Shown: piece by piece, positions 1 to 7,669 of the stretch
How the letters are laid out: every line of letters starts with the position of its first letter
Numbering within the stretch: position 1 is the first letter of the stretch
From: Thioalkalivibrio sp. ALJT
GTDB lineage: Bacteria; Pseudomonadota; Gammaproteobacteria; Ectothiorhodospirales; Ectothiorhodospiraceae
Reading direction: 5' to 3'
NCBI RefSeq assembly: GCF_000381825.1
Contig: NZ_KB907126.1
Span: 107,065-171,064 of the forward strand
DNA: 64,000 nt
The notes under the pieces: generated by a model
The model's database searches: none
What the model was told of the DNA's origin: nothing
The model's input: only the letters and a program-made list of their open reading frames with translations
Made by a program: the position numbers and the translations under genes

Positions 1-76
1 TGCAAGCAGGCTCCTACGGGGGCCGTGCGGGCCGGGATGGTTTTGTAGGAGCCGCCCTGGCGGCGAAGCCCCTGCC
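1..76. repeat. REP/BIME-like intergenic repeat, copy 1
   Basis: Two facing hairpin units: an inverted GCAAGCAGGCTCCTAC half at 2-17 and a forward GTAGGAGCC...GGCGAAGCCCC half at about 46-74. The segment is almost identical to 1731-1806, including the spacer between the units. The sequence type resembles the REP elements of pseudomonads, which are mobilised by REP-associated tyrosine transposases; no such transposase lies in the window. It contains no gene. Confidence 0.8.
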
Positions 77-96
77 TGAGGAGAAAGGAGAAATGT

Positions 97-157
97 AAAA
101 AAGGGGGACAGATTTATTTTCCCCTCCCCAAACCCCGGCCTAGCGCCGGGGTTTTTT
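97..157. repeat. about 60-bp direct repeat flanking toxin-antitoxin segment, copy A
   Basis: A poly-A run, the motif GGGGACAGATTTATTTTCCC and a GC-rich hairpin. The same unit recurs in the same orientation at 1533-1592 with only a few differences. The two copies bracket the brnTA and broken PIN-toxin loci. The motif is of a kind often seen near REP-associated or IS200-like transposases, a link made from memory and not testable here. Confidence 0.8.
133..157 (+). terminator. Intrinsic terminator-like hairpin in repeat copy A
   Basis: CCCCGGC (133-139) pairs with GCCGGGG (145-151) and is followed by six T. It is part of the repeat and is duplicated at 1567-1592, so it may be cargo of the repeat and not the terminator of one particular gene. 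Confidence 0.6.
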
Positions 158-377
158 GTCGTCATACGCCCGATTCGCCGACACCAGCGACACAACCGAC
201 TGGCGCCGGGCTCCGCACGCATTCCCAGTCCGCTCCTTCCCCGCAGGGCCACTAGCCATACCCCGGTGTTTTCGCCGTGGCGTGTTATGGCTTGCCAACG
301 ACCGGGATTGCCCGAGGGTCCGCGGCTGACCCAACCCGCCAATTGCATTCACCAGTTCCTGTGCATACAGTAATTCT

Positions 378-656
378 ATGGAGATCGAGTTTGACGCAGA
401 CAAGGACGCTGCGAACCTGACGAAACACGGGGTCTCACTCGGCGATGCCCTCGGGCTCGAATGGGATACGCTCCTCGCCATGGACGACCGACGGAAAAAC
501 TATGGCGAACGTCGAATGCTCGGGTACGCCTTGATGGGCGAACGCTTGTATTGCGTCGTATTCACCGATCGGTCGTCCCTGCGGCGAATCATCAGCCTGC
601 GCAAAGCGAACAACCGGGAGATTGCGCGTTATGTCGAAGTCACTAACGCTACGTAG
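378..656 (+). CDS. brnT: BrnT-family toxin
   Basis: A 92-residue protein matching the BrnT (DUF497) ribonuclease toxins: N-terminal FDADKDAANLTKHGVS, then a GERRMLGYALMGERLYCVV strand region and a C-terminal RIISLRKANNREIARY block, all hallmark segments of the family. BrnT toxins have a RelE-like fold and stop translation by cutting RNA. The next gene, its presumed antitoxin, overlaps the 3' end by 26 nt, the usual BrnTA order. In known systems the BrnT-BrnA complex represses its own promoter; no operator was identified here. The length is typical and all family blocks look intact. Confidence 0.9.
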   Translation: MEIEFDADKDAANLTKHGVSLGDALGLEWDTLLAMDDRRKNYGERRMLGYALMGERLYCVVFTDRSSLRRIISLRKANNREIARYVEVTNAT

Positions 657-936
657 CGGTCGGCGCGTCGTCTTGAACGACGCCGACGAGGAATCGTCCA
701 TTCAGGCCGGAATCGATGCCGATCCAGAGACACGGGAACCTTCCGAAGACGAGACGAAAGCCCTGCGTCGCGTGGGTCGCCCTCCCCTACCTGTGACTAA
801 AGAGCGCATCACGATCCGTCTGTCGCCAGACGTCGTGGAAGCATTCCGCGCCACGGGAAAGGGTTGGCAAACCCGAATGGACTCGGCTTTGAAGGACTGG
901 CTCAAGGACCATAGCCCGACTTCTAATAATCGTTAA
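631..936 (+). CDS. brnA: BrnA-family antitoxin
   Basis: A 101-residue protein. The N-terminal half is acidic and variable (DADEESSIQAGIDADPETRE). The C-terminal half has the ribbon-helix-helix pattern KERITIRLSPDVVEAFRATG followed by GWQTRMDSALKDWL, typical of BrnA (DUF4415), which neutralises BrnT and binds DNA. I chose ATG 631; an in-frame TTG at 622 would add three residues. It overlaps the end of brnT, implying coupled translation. Family assignment is firm; toxin specificity is inferred from context. Confidence 0.88.
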   Translation: MSKSLTLRSGRRVVLNDADEESSIQAGIDADPETREPSEDETKALRRVGRPPLPVTKERITIRLSPDVVEAFRATGKGWQTRMDSALKDWLKDHSPTSNNR

Positions 937-1134
937 TGCTCGGCTCTGCGGCAGTGAGCATCCGGAGGCGGACAGTAACCGCTGGCATCCGCCGGGACAC
1001 CCACTTGCGGATATAAGCCGGATTCGCCGCCGCAAGCCCCGCGTCTGCACCCCCGGCCCCTCGCGCAAACCCATTTCCGCGACAGTTGTAACCAAGGTAT
1101 GATATGACCATTTACATGGTCAGGAGAGTGCGAA

Positions 1135-1377
1135 ATGCCCGAGCCGACGGTTAGCCTGGCGAACGCCAAAGCCCACCTGAGCGAACTGGCGGAACGCGCT
1201 GCGGCAGGGGAATCCATCCTCATCACCAAGCGAGGCAAGGCCGTCGTACGCCTTTCCAGCGCCACGGCACCCAAAAAACCGATTGATGCAAATGCGCTCC
1301 GCGCAGTGACGGATGCCCAGCAACACGGTTCCGATGAGGCCTTCATGCGACGCATCCGCGACGATGCTCGCTACTGA
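1135..1377 (+). CDS. Phd/YefM-type antitoxin
   Basis: An 80-residue protein with the Phd/YefM antitoxin N-terminus: VSLANAKAHLSELAERAAAG followed by ESILITKRGKAVVRL, the DNA-binding and dimerisation half. The C-terminal toxin-wrapping segment is charged and probably disordered. Its stop codon overlaps the ATG of the following PIN-domain reading frame by one base, a standard antitoxin-toxin arrangement. Because that toxin is broken, this antitoxin may now be an orphan. Upstream, about 1100-1130, lies a short AT-richer stretch that could hold the promoter. Confidence 0.85.
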   Translation: MPEPTVSLANAKAHLSELAERAAAGESILITKRGKAVVRLSSATAPKKPIDANALRAVTDAQQHGSDEAFMRRIRDDARY

Positions 1378-1646
1378 TGCGCTATCTGGACACCAGCATC
1401 CTGGTCGCGGCGCTCACTCGCGAGCCCCGTACCGAAGAGATGCAAGATTGGCTGGCGGCACAGGCCCCCGATTCGCTATGCATCAGTGACTGGGTGCTCA
1501 CGGAGTTCTCCGCGGCCTTGTCCATGAAAAAAGAAAAAGGGGACAGATTTATTTTCCCCTCCCCAAGCCCCGGCCTCGTGCCGGGGCTTTTTCGTTCCGG
1601 GCCCGTGGATCACCGAGTCGTGGCCGCACCCCAAATGCCGGCATGA
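1377..1646 (+). pseudogene. VapC-like PIN-domain toxin, disrupted by repeat
   Basis: The first roughly 50 residues are a normal PIN-domain start: RYLDTSILVAALTREPRTEE contains the first metal-binding Asp, and SDWVLTEFSAAL contains the conserved Glu. At about position 1530 the frame runs into the A-rich/GGGGACAGATTTATTTT repeat, and everything downstream to 1646 is repeat-derived. A full PIN toxin is about 130-140 residues and needs a C-terminal acidic pair that is absent. I find no remaining 3' half after the repeat. The toxin is therefore most likely inactive, while its antitoxin gene survives upstream. Confidence 0.82.
1533..1592. repeat. about 60-bp direct repeat, copy B
   Basis: Second copy of the 97-157 element, interrupting the PIN toxin gene. 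It includes a terminator-like hairpin: GCCCCGGC at 1567-1574 and GCCGGGGC at 1580-1587, followed by five T. Both copies point the same way, so recombination between them could delete the intervening toxin-antitoxin segment. Confidence 0.8.
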
Positions 1647-1730
1647 GGCCGGCGGCCTGGCCGTGAAGGACCAGGTGACTCGAAGCCCCCGCCCGTACCG
1701 GACCGATCCGGCGCGGGCAGGAGCTTCGCC

Positions 1731-1857
1731 TGCGAGCAGGCTCCTACGGGGGCCGTGCGGGCTGGGATGGTTTTGTAGGAGCCGCCCTGGCGGCGAAGCC
1801 CCTGCCCGCGGTGGATCTGGCACAAGGCGGGGGCTTCGCCTGCGAGCCGGCTCCCGC
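1731..1857. repeat. REP/BIME-like repeat, copy 2 (compound)
   Basis: Positions 1731-1806 repeat 1-76 almost exactly. From 1775 the sequence also matches the longer BIME at 46097-46180: GTAGGAGCC... followed by the shared spacer GGTGGATCTGGCACA and the closing GCTTCGCCTGC unit. It is thus a mosaic of REP units. It lies in the gene-poor stretch between the broken toxin and the FNR-type regulator. Confidence 0.78.
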
Positions 1858-2185
1858 GGGGGTTCGGGTACAACACAGCGGCGCATGTGACGGGTAGCGG
1901 CGCGCTGCGTGGGGCATCCCCGCCGTGCGTCAGGGTCGGATCGACCGAAGCGGGGCTTTCGCGCGCCGCCCCTGCCCCGTCCCTGGGATGTCCTCCCGGC
2001 CGCTGCGCAGGGGTGAGCCGGGTTCTCCTGCGTTGGGCATCGCCCCGACTACGGGCCTGTGCCCCACCGCCGAGAGCCCGGATCAGCGCTGCTCGGTTTC
2101 CGGGGTGCCCCCTGGCTGGCAGGGGATGAGCGGGAGGTTGCGGGGTGCTTCCCCAACTGCGTTCAAACCGGCTACCCTTTGGGGC
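1858..2185. other. Gene-poor stretch upstream of fnr-type gene
   Basis: About 330 bp of very GC-rich DNA without a supportable gene. Open frames run through it into the regulator, but they lack family similarity. It presumably holds the regulator promoter; I see no clear -35/-10 pair or FNR-box dyad. Confidence 0.5.
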
Positions 2186-2917
2186 ATGACGTTACGATCC
2201 ACACAGGCGTGCCAGCATTGCACCCTGCGCCAGCTCTGCCTTCCGGTCGGGCTGCCCCAGGAGGAGCTCTGGCAGCTCGACGAGATTGTTCAGCAGCGCC
2301 GCCCCCTGCCGAAGGGGACGACGCTTTTTGCCATGGGTGCCCCGTTCGAGGCGCTGTACGCGGTTCGCACCGGCGCGCTGAAGACCGTGCTGGTGTCCAA
2401 CGACGGCACCGAGCAGATCACCGGTTTTGCCCTGGCGGGCGATCTGCTGGGCCTGGATGCGATCCATTCCGGCAAGCACCCGGTCAGTGCCGTTGCACTG
2501 GAATCGACCAGTGTCTGCGCGGTGCCCTACTCGCATGTGGACGAACTGGCCGGCCGCCTGCCCACGTTCCGCCAGCACATGATGAGCGTGATGAGCCAGG
2601 AACTCGCGCACGATGAAGACCTGCATGTGCTGCTCGGCCAGCGCAGCGCGGAACAGCGCCTCGCCACGTTCCTGATCGCGCTGTCGGAACGCCATCGCGC
2701 ACGCGGCCTGGCGCCGCACCATTTCTCCCTGCCCATGTCGCGCGCGGATATCGCCAATCACCTGGGCCTGACCCAGGAGACCATCAGCCGCCTGTTCACG
2801 CAGTTGCGCAATCAGGGCGTGATCAACCTGCATACCCGCGATCTCCAGATCCTGGAACCGGATCGGCTGCGCAACAGTGCCGGTGTCACCATCACCTCTG
2901 CCGCGAGCAGTGCCTGA
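2186..2917 (+). CDS. fnr: FNR/ANR-type oxygen-sensing transcription regulator
   Basis: 243 residues. Near the N-terminus CQHCTLRQLC reproduces the Cys-x2-Cys-x5-Cys cluster ligands of FNR, and a fourth Cys sits in LESTSVCAVPY, the expected position for the [4Fe-4S] cluster. A cyclic-nucleotide-binding-like beta-roll fills the middle. The C-terminal helix-turn-helix DIANHLGLTQETISRLFTQL has the E-x2-S-R recognition pattern that reads TTGAT...ATCAA sites. These features predict an oxygen-responsive activator/repressor of anaerobic and microaerobic genes. The frame is open 87 codons further upstream, but ATG 2186 gives the family length (E. coli FNR is 250). The next gene overlaps its end. Confidence 0.93.
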   Translation: MTLRSTQACQHCTLRQLCLPVGLPQEELWQLDEIVQQRRPLPKGTTLFAMGAPFEALYAVRTGALKTVLVSNDGTEQITGFALAGDLLGLDAIHSGKHPVSAVALESTSVCAVPYSHVDELAGRLPTFRQHMMSVMSQELAHDEDLHVLLGQRSAEQRLATFLIALSERHRARGLAPHHFSLPMSRADIANHLGLTQETISRLFTQLRNQGVINLHTRDLQILEPDRLRNSAGVTITSAASSA

Positions 2918-3395
2918 GGCCACATCGGCCGAGGCAGCGGACTTTGCGGCCTTCCGCGCCTGTGCGGAACGGCTCTGGGACGAGCCGGCGGCGCGCCAGC
3001 ACCTGCTGCGCTGGCAGGATGACTACGGCGTGGACGTGATGCTGGCCCTGTTCGCCCTGTGGTATCCATACCCCCTGACCAGCCGCCAGTGGCACGCGCT
3101 CGCCGCCAGTGCACGCCACTGGCAGGCCACCGTAACCGCTCGCGTGCGCACCCTGCGCCGGGCCCTGCGCACCCCGGAACGCCACGCCCTTTATCGCGCC
3201 CTGCTGGAGCTGGAGCTGCAGGCCGAACATCTGGCCGGACGCCGCCTGCTGCATATGGCCCGCCCGACGGTGATGCCGGCAACACCTGCGAAGGTCGATC
3301 AGACGCGGCGTCTGCAGACACTGTTTCCGCAGTTACCCACCATCGAGATTCGCGCAGGTTTGCGCGATGGTCTGCGCACGGCGGGCCCTACCTGA
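2877..3395 (+). CDS. Conserved hypothetical, TIGR02444 family
   Basis: A 172-residue protein of the uncharacterised TIGR02444/DUF2390 group of proteobacteria, recognised by its start (AAFRACAERLWDEPAARQHL), then LRWQDDYGVDVMLALFALWY and a helical remainder with many Arg and Leu. It is soluble and all-alpha by inspection. GTG 2877 overlaps the fnr-type gene by 41 nt; an in-frame GTG at 2910 would shorten the overlap to 8 nt and is equally plausible. No function is known for the family. Confidence 0.75.
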   Translation: MPVSPSPLPRAVPEATSAEAADFAAFRACAERLWDEPAARQHLLRWQDDYGVDVMLALFALWYPYPLTSRQWHALAASARHWQATVTARVRTLRRALRTPERHALYRALLELELQAEHLAGRRLLHMARPTVMPATPAKVDQTRRLQTLFPQLPTIEIRAGLRDGLRTAGPT

Positions 3396-3465
3396 AGCGG
3401 TACGGCTGCATGGCGGGGGCATTCCGGCTATCCTGCCGGCACACTGACCACACACGGCTGGATTC

Positions 3466-4035
3466 ATGTCGGATGATCTGCGCAGCCAGCTCCTGAAAAC
3501 GGGGCTGGTGGACGAAAAACAGGTTCGCAAGGCCAAGGCGCAAAAGCACAAGGCACGCAAGGGCAACACCCCGAAGAAAAAGGACCGGAAGGCACCCGCC
3601 GAACCCGGGGTGGCCGAGGCCCGCCGCGCGGAACAGGCCGAACGCTCGCGGCAGAAGAATCGCGAGCAGCAGGAACGCGCCGAGCGCCGTGCCCGGCATG
3701 CCCAGATTCGGGAGCTGGTCACCACCCAACTGGCGCCGATCCCCACCGGCGATGCCGCGCTGGACTATCACTTCCAGCAGGGCGGGCAGATCCGTCACAT
3801 CCCGGTTACCGCCGATCTGCAGAAGCGCCTGGCCGACGGCCGCGCCGCCATCGCCGGGCTGGATATACGCCCGGAAAAGGGCTTCCGGGTGATCCCGCGC
3901 GAAACCGCGGACCGCATCCGCGAGCGCGACCCGGACTGGCCTCTGGTCATCCCGGCGGAGACCGAGGCCGACACGGCGCCCGATCCGGACGACCCCTACA
4001 AGGATTACGTTATCCCTGACGACCTCATGTGGTGA
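3466..4035 (+). CDS. DUF2058 protein, YaiL-like
   Basis: 189 residues. The N-terminal SDDLRSQLLKTGLVDEKQVR is the hallmark of DUF2058, represented by E. coli YaiL. A highly basic coiled-coil (about residues 20-85, rich in Lys, Arg and Gln) suggests RNA or nucleoprotein binding. The C-terminal half has the family blocks ALDYHFQQGGQIRHIPVT and KGFRVIPRETADRI and ends PDDLMW. The family is described as nucleoprotein or polynucleotide associated, with no proven reaction. Single gene, ATG start, length typical. Confidence 0.85.
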   Translation: MSDDLRSQLLKTGLVDEKQVRKAKAQKHKARKGNTPKKKDRKAPAEPGVAEARRAEQAERSRQKNREQQERAERRARHAQIRELVTTQLAPIPTGDAALDYHFQQGGQIRHIPVTADLQKRLADGRAAIAGLDIRPEKGFRVIPRETADRIRERDPDWPLVIPAETEADTAPDPDDPYKDYVIPDDLMW

Positions 4036-4255
4036 TCGAACGCCGCACGGGCGTGCGCCACGCGCTGGATCGGGGGGTGGATGGGATAAACACCGGCGCA
4101 CCCGGTCCGGGCGGACGCCCTGCAGGGGGTATTTTGCGGTAGTGGATAAAAGGCCCGGGGCGGGCATGAGTGCCCCGCCGCCGGGCAGAACGTCGCGGCA
4201 GCGGGCGTGGCATTGCGGCGCGGGGCTGCGGTTGGCGGCAGAGGCGAGGCCGGTC

Positions 4256-4483
4256 TCAGTCGGTGGTGCGTTTGACGTCTGCAGCCGGCATACCGCTATG
4301 CTGCGGACGCCGCGCTTCGTCCCCGCCGCTCATGTCCTGCGGCGTAATGCCACCCTGCTCCAGCCCCTGCATGCCTTCCGCGGACTCGTGCGACTCCACA
4401 TTACCGCCGCCGCACCCCAGGGCCAGCAGGCCCACGGCCGTAAGCCCGATTACCATGGGGGCTGCGCGCTGAATCTCTCGCAT
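4256..4483 (-). CDS. Small predicted lipoprotein
   Basis: 75 residues from ATG 4483. A short basic start (MREIQR) leads into a hydrophobic stretch (MVIGLTAVGLLALGC) ending in a lipobox-like LALGC, so processing by signal peptidase II and lipidation at that Cys is predicted. The mature part is about 50 residues, Gly-, Glu- and Met-rich, without a recognised domain. It lies downstream of the carbamate kinase gene on the same strand, 87 bp away. An upstream in-frame start at 4546 would bury the signal and is less likely. Confidence 0.6.
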   Translation of the reverse strand: MREIQRAAPMVIGLTAVGLLALGCGGGNVESHESAEGMQGLEQGGITPQDMSGGDEARRPQHSGMPAADVKRTTD

Positions 4484-4570
4484 CGTACCGGCTCTCGAAT
4501 CGCTGCTGATGGCGACAAGCCTGCAGGCTCCTGCGCTCGCACGCAAGCCGAGGGTACACCCGATGCAGAA

Positions 4571-5467
4571 TCACAGCGGCTGGATGCGCGTCCCCGCCTG
4601 CCCGGCCAGGATGGCCGCGGCGTCCTCCAGCGCGCCAATGCCGGTACGGATACCCGCCTGCGCGGCGCGACGCGCGGCCTCCATCTTGGGGCGCATGGAG
4701 CCGGCCGGATACATCGCGGGGTCCACGGCGGTTACCAGCAGCGCCTTCAGCCGCTGCGCGCCGGGCATCCCCCAATCGAGGTAGACGCCATCGACATCGG
4801 TCAGCAGCAACAGCCAGTCGGCCGCCAGGTGCTCGGCGAGCCGGGCCGCCGTCAGGTCCTTGTCCACCACGGCCTCGACGCCGTGGAAGCGCCCGTCGGC
4901 ACCGCGCATCACGGGCACCCCGCCGCCACCGGCACAGATCGCAACGGCTCCGCTGGCGACCAGGGTCGAGACCGCCTCCATGCCCAGCAGACGCTGCGGC
5001 TCCGGCGAGGCCACGACCCGACGCCAGCCATCACCATCCGGGGCAATGGTCCAGCCCCGTTCGCGCGCCAGCGCGCGGGCACGCGCCTCGTTCCAGGTGG
5101 GGCCAATGAACTTCTCGGGACCGGCAAACGCCGGGTCTTCCGGGTCGATCTCGGTCTGCGTCAGCAGGCTCGCCACGCGGTCATGTCCCAGCGCGTTGTG
5201 CAGCTCGCGCGCCAGGATGTAGCCAATCATGCCGTGGCTCTCGGCGCCGACCACATCCAGTGGCCAGGCGATGCGATCGCACTCCGCCTGGTTCGCCAAC
5301 AGCCCCACCTGGGGCCCATTGCCATGGGTGACCACCACCTCGTGTTCGCGGGCCACGGCTGCGATGGCCGCCGCCGCCCGTTGTGCGTTGCGTTCCTGGG
5401 CCGCGGCCGAGGGCGTCTCGCCACGTTGCAGCAGGGCATTTCCGCCCAGCGCGATCACGATGCGCAT
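4571..5467 (-). CDS. arcC: Carbamate kinase
   Basis: 298 residues of the amino-acid kinase fold. Visible signatures: MRIVIALGGNALLQRGE at the start (phosphate loop), VVVTHGNGPQVGLL, then VAICAGGGGVPVM and VEAVVDKDLTAARLA, which form the carbamate/ATP site, and GSMRPKMEAA near the C-terminus. The enzyme transfers phosphate between carbamoyl phosphate and ADP, making ATP and carbamate. No arginine deiminase or ornithine transcarbamylase is nearby, so its metabolic partner is unclear. ATG 5467 has a good ribosome binding site (GGAGGACC). It is followed by a small lipoprotein gene and preceded by dcd. Confidence 0.93.
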   Translation of the reverse strand: MRIVIALGGNALLQRGETPSAAAQERNAQRAAAAIAAVAREHEVVVTHGNGPQVGLLANQAECDRIAWPLDVVGAESHGMIGYILARELHNALGHDRVASLLTQTEIDPEDPAFAGPEKFIGPTWNEARARALARERGWTIAPDGDGWRRVVASPEPQRLLGMEAVSTLVASGAVAICAGGGGVPVMRGADGRFHGVEAVVDKDLTAARLAEHLAADWLLLLTDVDGVYLDWGMPGAQRLKALLVTAVDPAMYPAGSMRPKMEAARRAAQAGIRTGIGALEDAAAILAGQAGTRIQPL

Positions 5468-5495
5468 GGCGGTCCTCCGAAGGGTGGGATGGGTG

Positions 5496-6062
5496 TCAGG
5501 TGCGTGGCAGGGTGACGCCGCGCTGCCCCTGGTACTTGCCACCACGGTCCTTGTAGGAGGTCTCGCAGATCTCGTCGGACTGCAGGAACAGCATCTGCGC
5601 CACCCCCTCGTTGGCGTAGATCTTGGCCGGCAACGGGGTGGTATTGGAGAACTCCAGGGTCACGTGGCCTTCCCACTCGGGCTCCAGCGGGGTCACGTTC
5701 ACGATGATGCCGCAGCGGGCGTAGGTCGACTTGCCCAGACAGATGGTGAGCACGTCGCGCGGGATGCGGAAGAACTCCACGGTATGCGCCAGCGCGAACG
5801 AATTGGGCGGGATGATGCAGACGTCGGAGTGCACATCCACAAAACTGCCCTCATCGAAACCCTTGGGGTCCACGATGCTGGAGTTGATGTTGGTAAAGAT
5901 CTTGAAGTGCTCCGAACAGCGCACGTCGTAGCCGTAGCTCGACGTGCCGTAGGAGACGATCCTGTGACCCTCGCGCTGTCGGACCTGACCCGGCTCGAAG
6001 GGCTCGATCATGCCCCGGGTCTCGGCCATCTCCCGGATCCAGCGGTCCGACTTGATGCTCAT
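5496..6062 (-). CDS. dcd: dCTP deaminase
   Basis: 188 residues. It deaminates dCTP to dUTP, feeding dTTP synthesis. Family signatures: [11 protein letters not shown] at the start, the nucleotide-binding [31 protein letters not shown], the catalytic [20 protein letters not shown] with its conserved Arg and Glu, and the C-terminal [12 protein letters not shown] lid. Length is the same class as the E. coli enzyme (193). It lies 31 bp downstream of mrp and 28 bp upstream of arcC on the same strand, so all three are probably co-transcribed. Confidence 0.96.
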   Translation of the reverse strand: MSIKSDRWIREMAETRGMIEPFEPGQVRQREGHRIVSYGTSSYGYDVRCSEHFKIFTNINSSIVDPKGFDEGSFVDVHSDVCIIPPNSFALAHTVEFFRIPRDVLTICLGKSTYARCGIIVNVTPLEPEWEGHVTLEFSNTTPLPAKIYANEGVAQMLFLQSDEICETSYKDRGGKYQGQRGVTLPRT

Positions 6063-6093
6063 CTGCCCCGTCCCTGGTCGGCTGCGCGCCGGG

Positions 6094-7185
6094 TTAGTTG
6101 TTCTGGATGACGATGTTGGGGAACTTGCTGCTGTAGTCCCGGGACTGCTCCGCCAGTTTGGCGCCGGTGCGGCGCGCGATCTCGCGGTAAATCTCGGCAA
6201 TGCGCCCATCCGGATCGGCGATCACGGTGGGTTCACCGCCATCCGCCTGCTCGCGGATGCGGATGTCCAGCGGCAGGGCGCCAAGCACATCGACACCGTA
6301 TTCCTCGGCCATGTTCTCCGCACCACCCTGGCCGAAGATGAACTCCTCATGGCCGCACTTGGAGCAGATGTGGATGCTCATGTTCTCGATGATGCCCAGC
6401 ACTGGCACTTCCACCTTCTCGAACATGCGCAGGCCCTTGCGCGCGTCCAGCAGCGCGATGTCCTGCGGGGTGGTCACGATCACCGCGCCGGAGACCGGGA
6501 TCTTCTGCGACAGGGTCAGCTGGATGTCGCCGGTGCCCGGCGGCAGGTCAATGATCAGGTAGTCCAGATCCTTCCAGTTGGTCTCGTTCAGCAGCTGTTC
6601 CAGCGCCTGCGTGACCATCGGGCCACGCCAGATCATCGGCGTATCCTCGTCGATCAGGAATCCGATGGACATGGCCTGCACACCGTGGCGTTCCAGCGGT
6701 TCCATGGACTTGCCGTCCTTGGACTCCGGCTTGTCCTTGATGCCCAGCATGCGCGGCTGGCTGGGGCCGTAGATATCGGCATCGAGAATGCCAACCTGCG
6801 CGCCTTCCGCGGCCAGGCCCAGGGCCAGGTTCACTGCAGTAGTCGACTTGCCCACACCGCCCTTGCCGGAAGCGACGGCGATGATGTTCTTGATACCGGC
6901 CAGCGGCTTCAGGCTCTTCTGCACCGCATGGGTGGTGACCTTGGTCCCGATGGTGACCTCCGAGGATTCCAGCCCGGCCACGCCGGCGAGCGCGCCCTGG
7001 ATGGCCGCCCTCAGTTCGTCGTGGTAACCCACGGCGGAATATCCCATCTGGATCTCGATCACCGCCCGGGCACCATCCACCCGGATATCGCGGACTGCGC
7101 CGGCGGCGACCAGGTCCTGTTCGAGGTATTTGTCCTGAACGGTCTTCAGGGCGTTTTCGATCATCTCGCGGGAGAGTTCGGCCAT
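6094..7185 (-). CDS. mrp: Mrp/ApbC-type iron-sulfur carrier ATPase
   Basis: 363 residues. An N-terminal DUF59-like domain (about 1-90) precedes a deviant Walker A P-loop, [35 protein letters not shown] and [11 protein letters not shown] complete the nucleotide site, and a CSKCG pair near residue 280 is the bridging Fe-S cluster motif of Mrp/Nbp35/ApbC carriers. The protein is thought to hold and deliver Fe-S clusters to apoproteins. The reading frame extends 81 codons upstream, but ATG 7185 matches the family N-terminus. It diverges from metG, as mrp and metG do in E. coli. Confidence 0.94.
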   Translation of the reverse strand: MAELSREMIENALKTVQDKYLEQDLVAAGAVRDIRVDGARAVIEIQMGYSAVGYHDELRAAIQGALAGVAGLESSEVTIGTKVTTHAVQKSLKPLAGIKNIIAVASGKGGVGKSTTAVNLALGLAAEGAQVGILDADIYGPSQPRMLGIKDKPESKDGKSMEPLERHGVQAMSIGFLIDEDTPMIWRGPMVTQALEQLLNETNWKDLDYLIIDLPPGTGDIQLTLSQKIPVSGAVIVTTPQDIALLDARKGLRMFEKVEVPVLGIIENMSIHICSKCGHEEFIFGQGGAENMAEEYGVDVLGALPLDIRIREQADGGEPTVIADPDGRIAEIYREIARRTGAKLAEQSRDYSSKFPNIVIQNN

Positions 7186-7669
7186 GGCTATCGTGACGTC
7201 CGGTAGTGGTGATGACCGCGCGATTTTACTGGCCACACAGCGGGACGCCAATGGCACCACGGTCCGCCTGTACTTTCGCCCGTAGCAGCAGCCGGCCGGT
7301 CTGGCGCTCGACAGCACGCGAGAGGGCCTGTGCATGCTCCTGTCAAGCCCTCCGAGGGATGTTTTATGCACAATCGCCGTGCAAGCAGGCGGAAACCCCC
7401 AAGATAGCGTCACAAGCATACACTTCACTGGACATATACTCGATAACCTGCTGTTTTATAGATACTTCGCAAGGTTGGTCGATTTTTAACCAATTTGTCA
7501 CAGACCCTTGTGCAGCAAGGGCTGGCGACAAATGCCACCGGGTTTCCCACAGACTTATCCACAGGTTCTGTGGACAATCCACACAAGCCCCCGAGCCGCC
7601 TCGACAAGGGGCCGGGCAGACCGGACAATAGCGACCCCGCGAACCGGCTCCAGCCCCAAGGCCCCGAAC
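7186..7669. other. AT-rich divergent intergenic region, mrp/metG
   Basis: A 484-bp gap between two divergent genes with no supportable gene. The segment about 7420-7500 is markedly AT-richer than its surroundings and is followed by clustered DnaA-box-like nonamers (separate entry). It should contain promoters for both mrp and metG; no single -35/-10 pair stands out. Confidence 0.6.
7543..7583. promoter_or_regulatory. Cluster of DnaA-box-like sites
   Basis: TTATCCACA at 7555-7563 is a perfect DnaA box. TGTGGACAA at 7569-7577 is a one-mismatch box on the other strand. CAATCCACA (7575-7583) and TTTCCCACA (7543-7551) are weaker, with two mismatches each. An AT-rich stretch lies immediately to the left. 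This could be DnaA control of metG/mrp or an origin-like structure; the genes expected beside a chromosomal origin (dnaA, rpmH, gidA) are absent. Confidence 0.55.

Noticed and set aside
1925-2185. N-terminal extension of the FNR-type regulator
   Set aside because: FNR proteins are about 240-250 residues and begin shortly before the CxxC cluster motif; the extra 87 codons are Pro/Arg/Gly-rich and overlap the gene-poor region.
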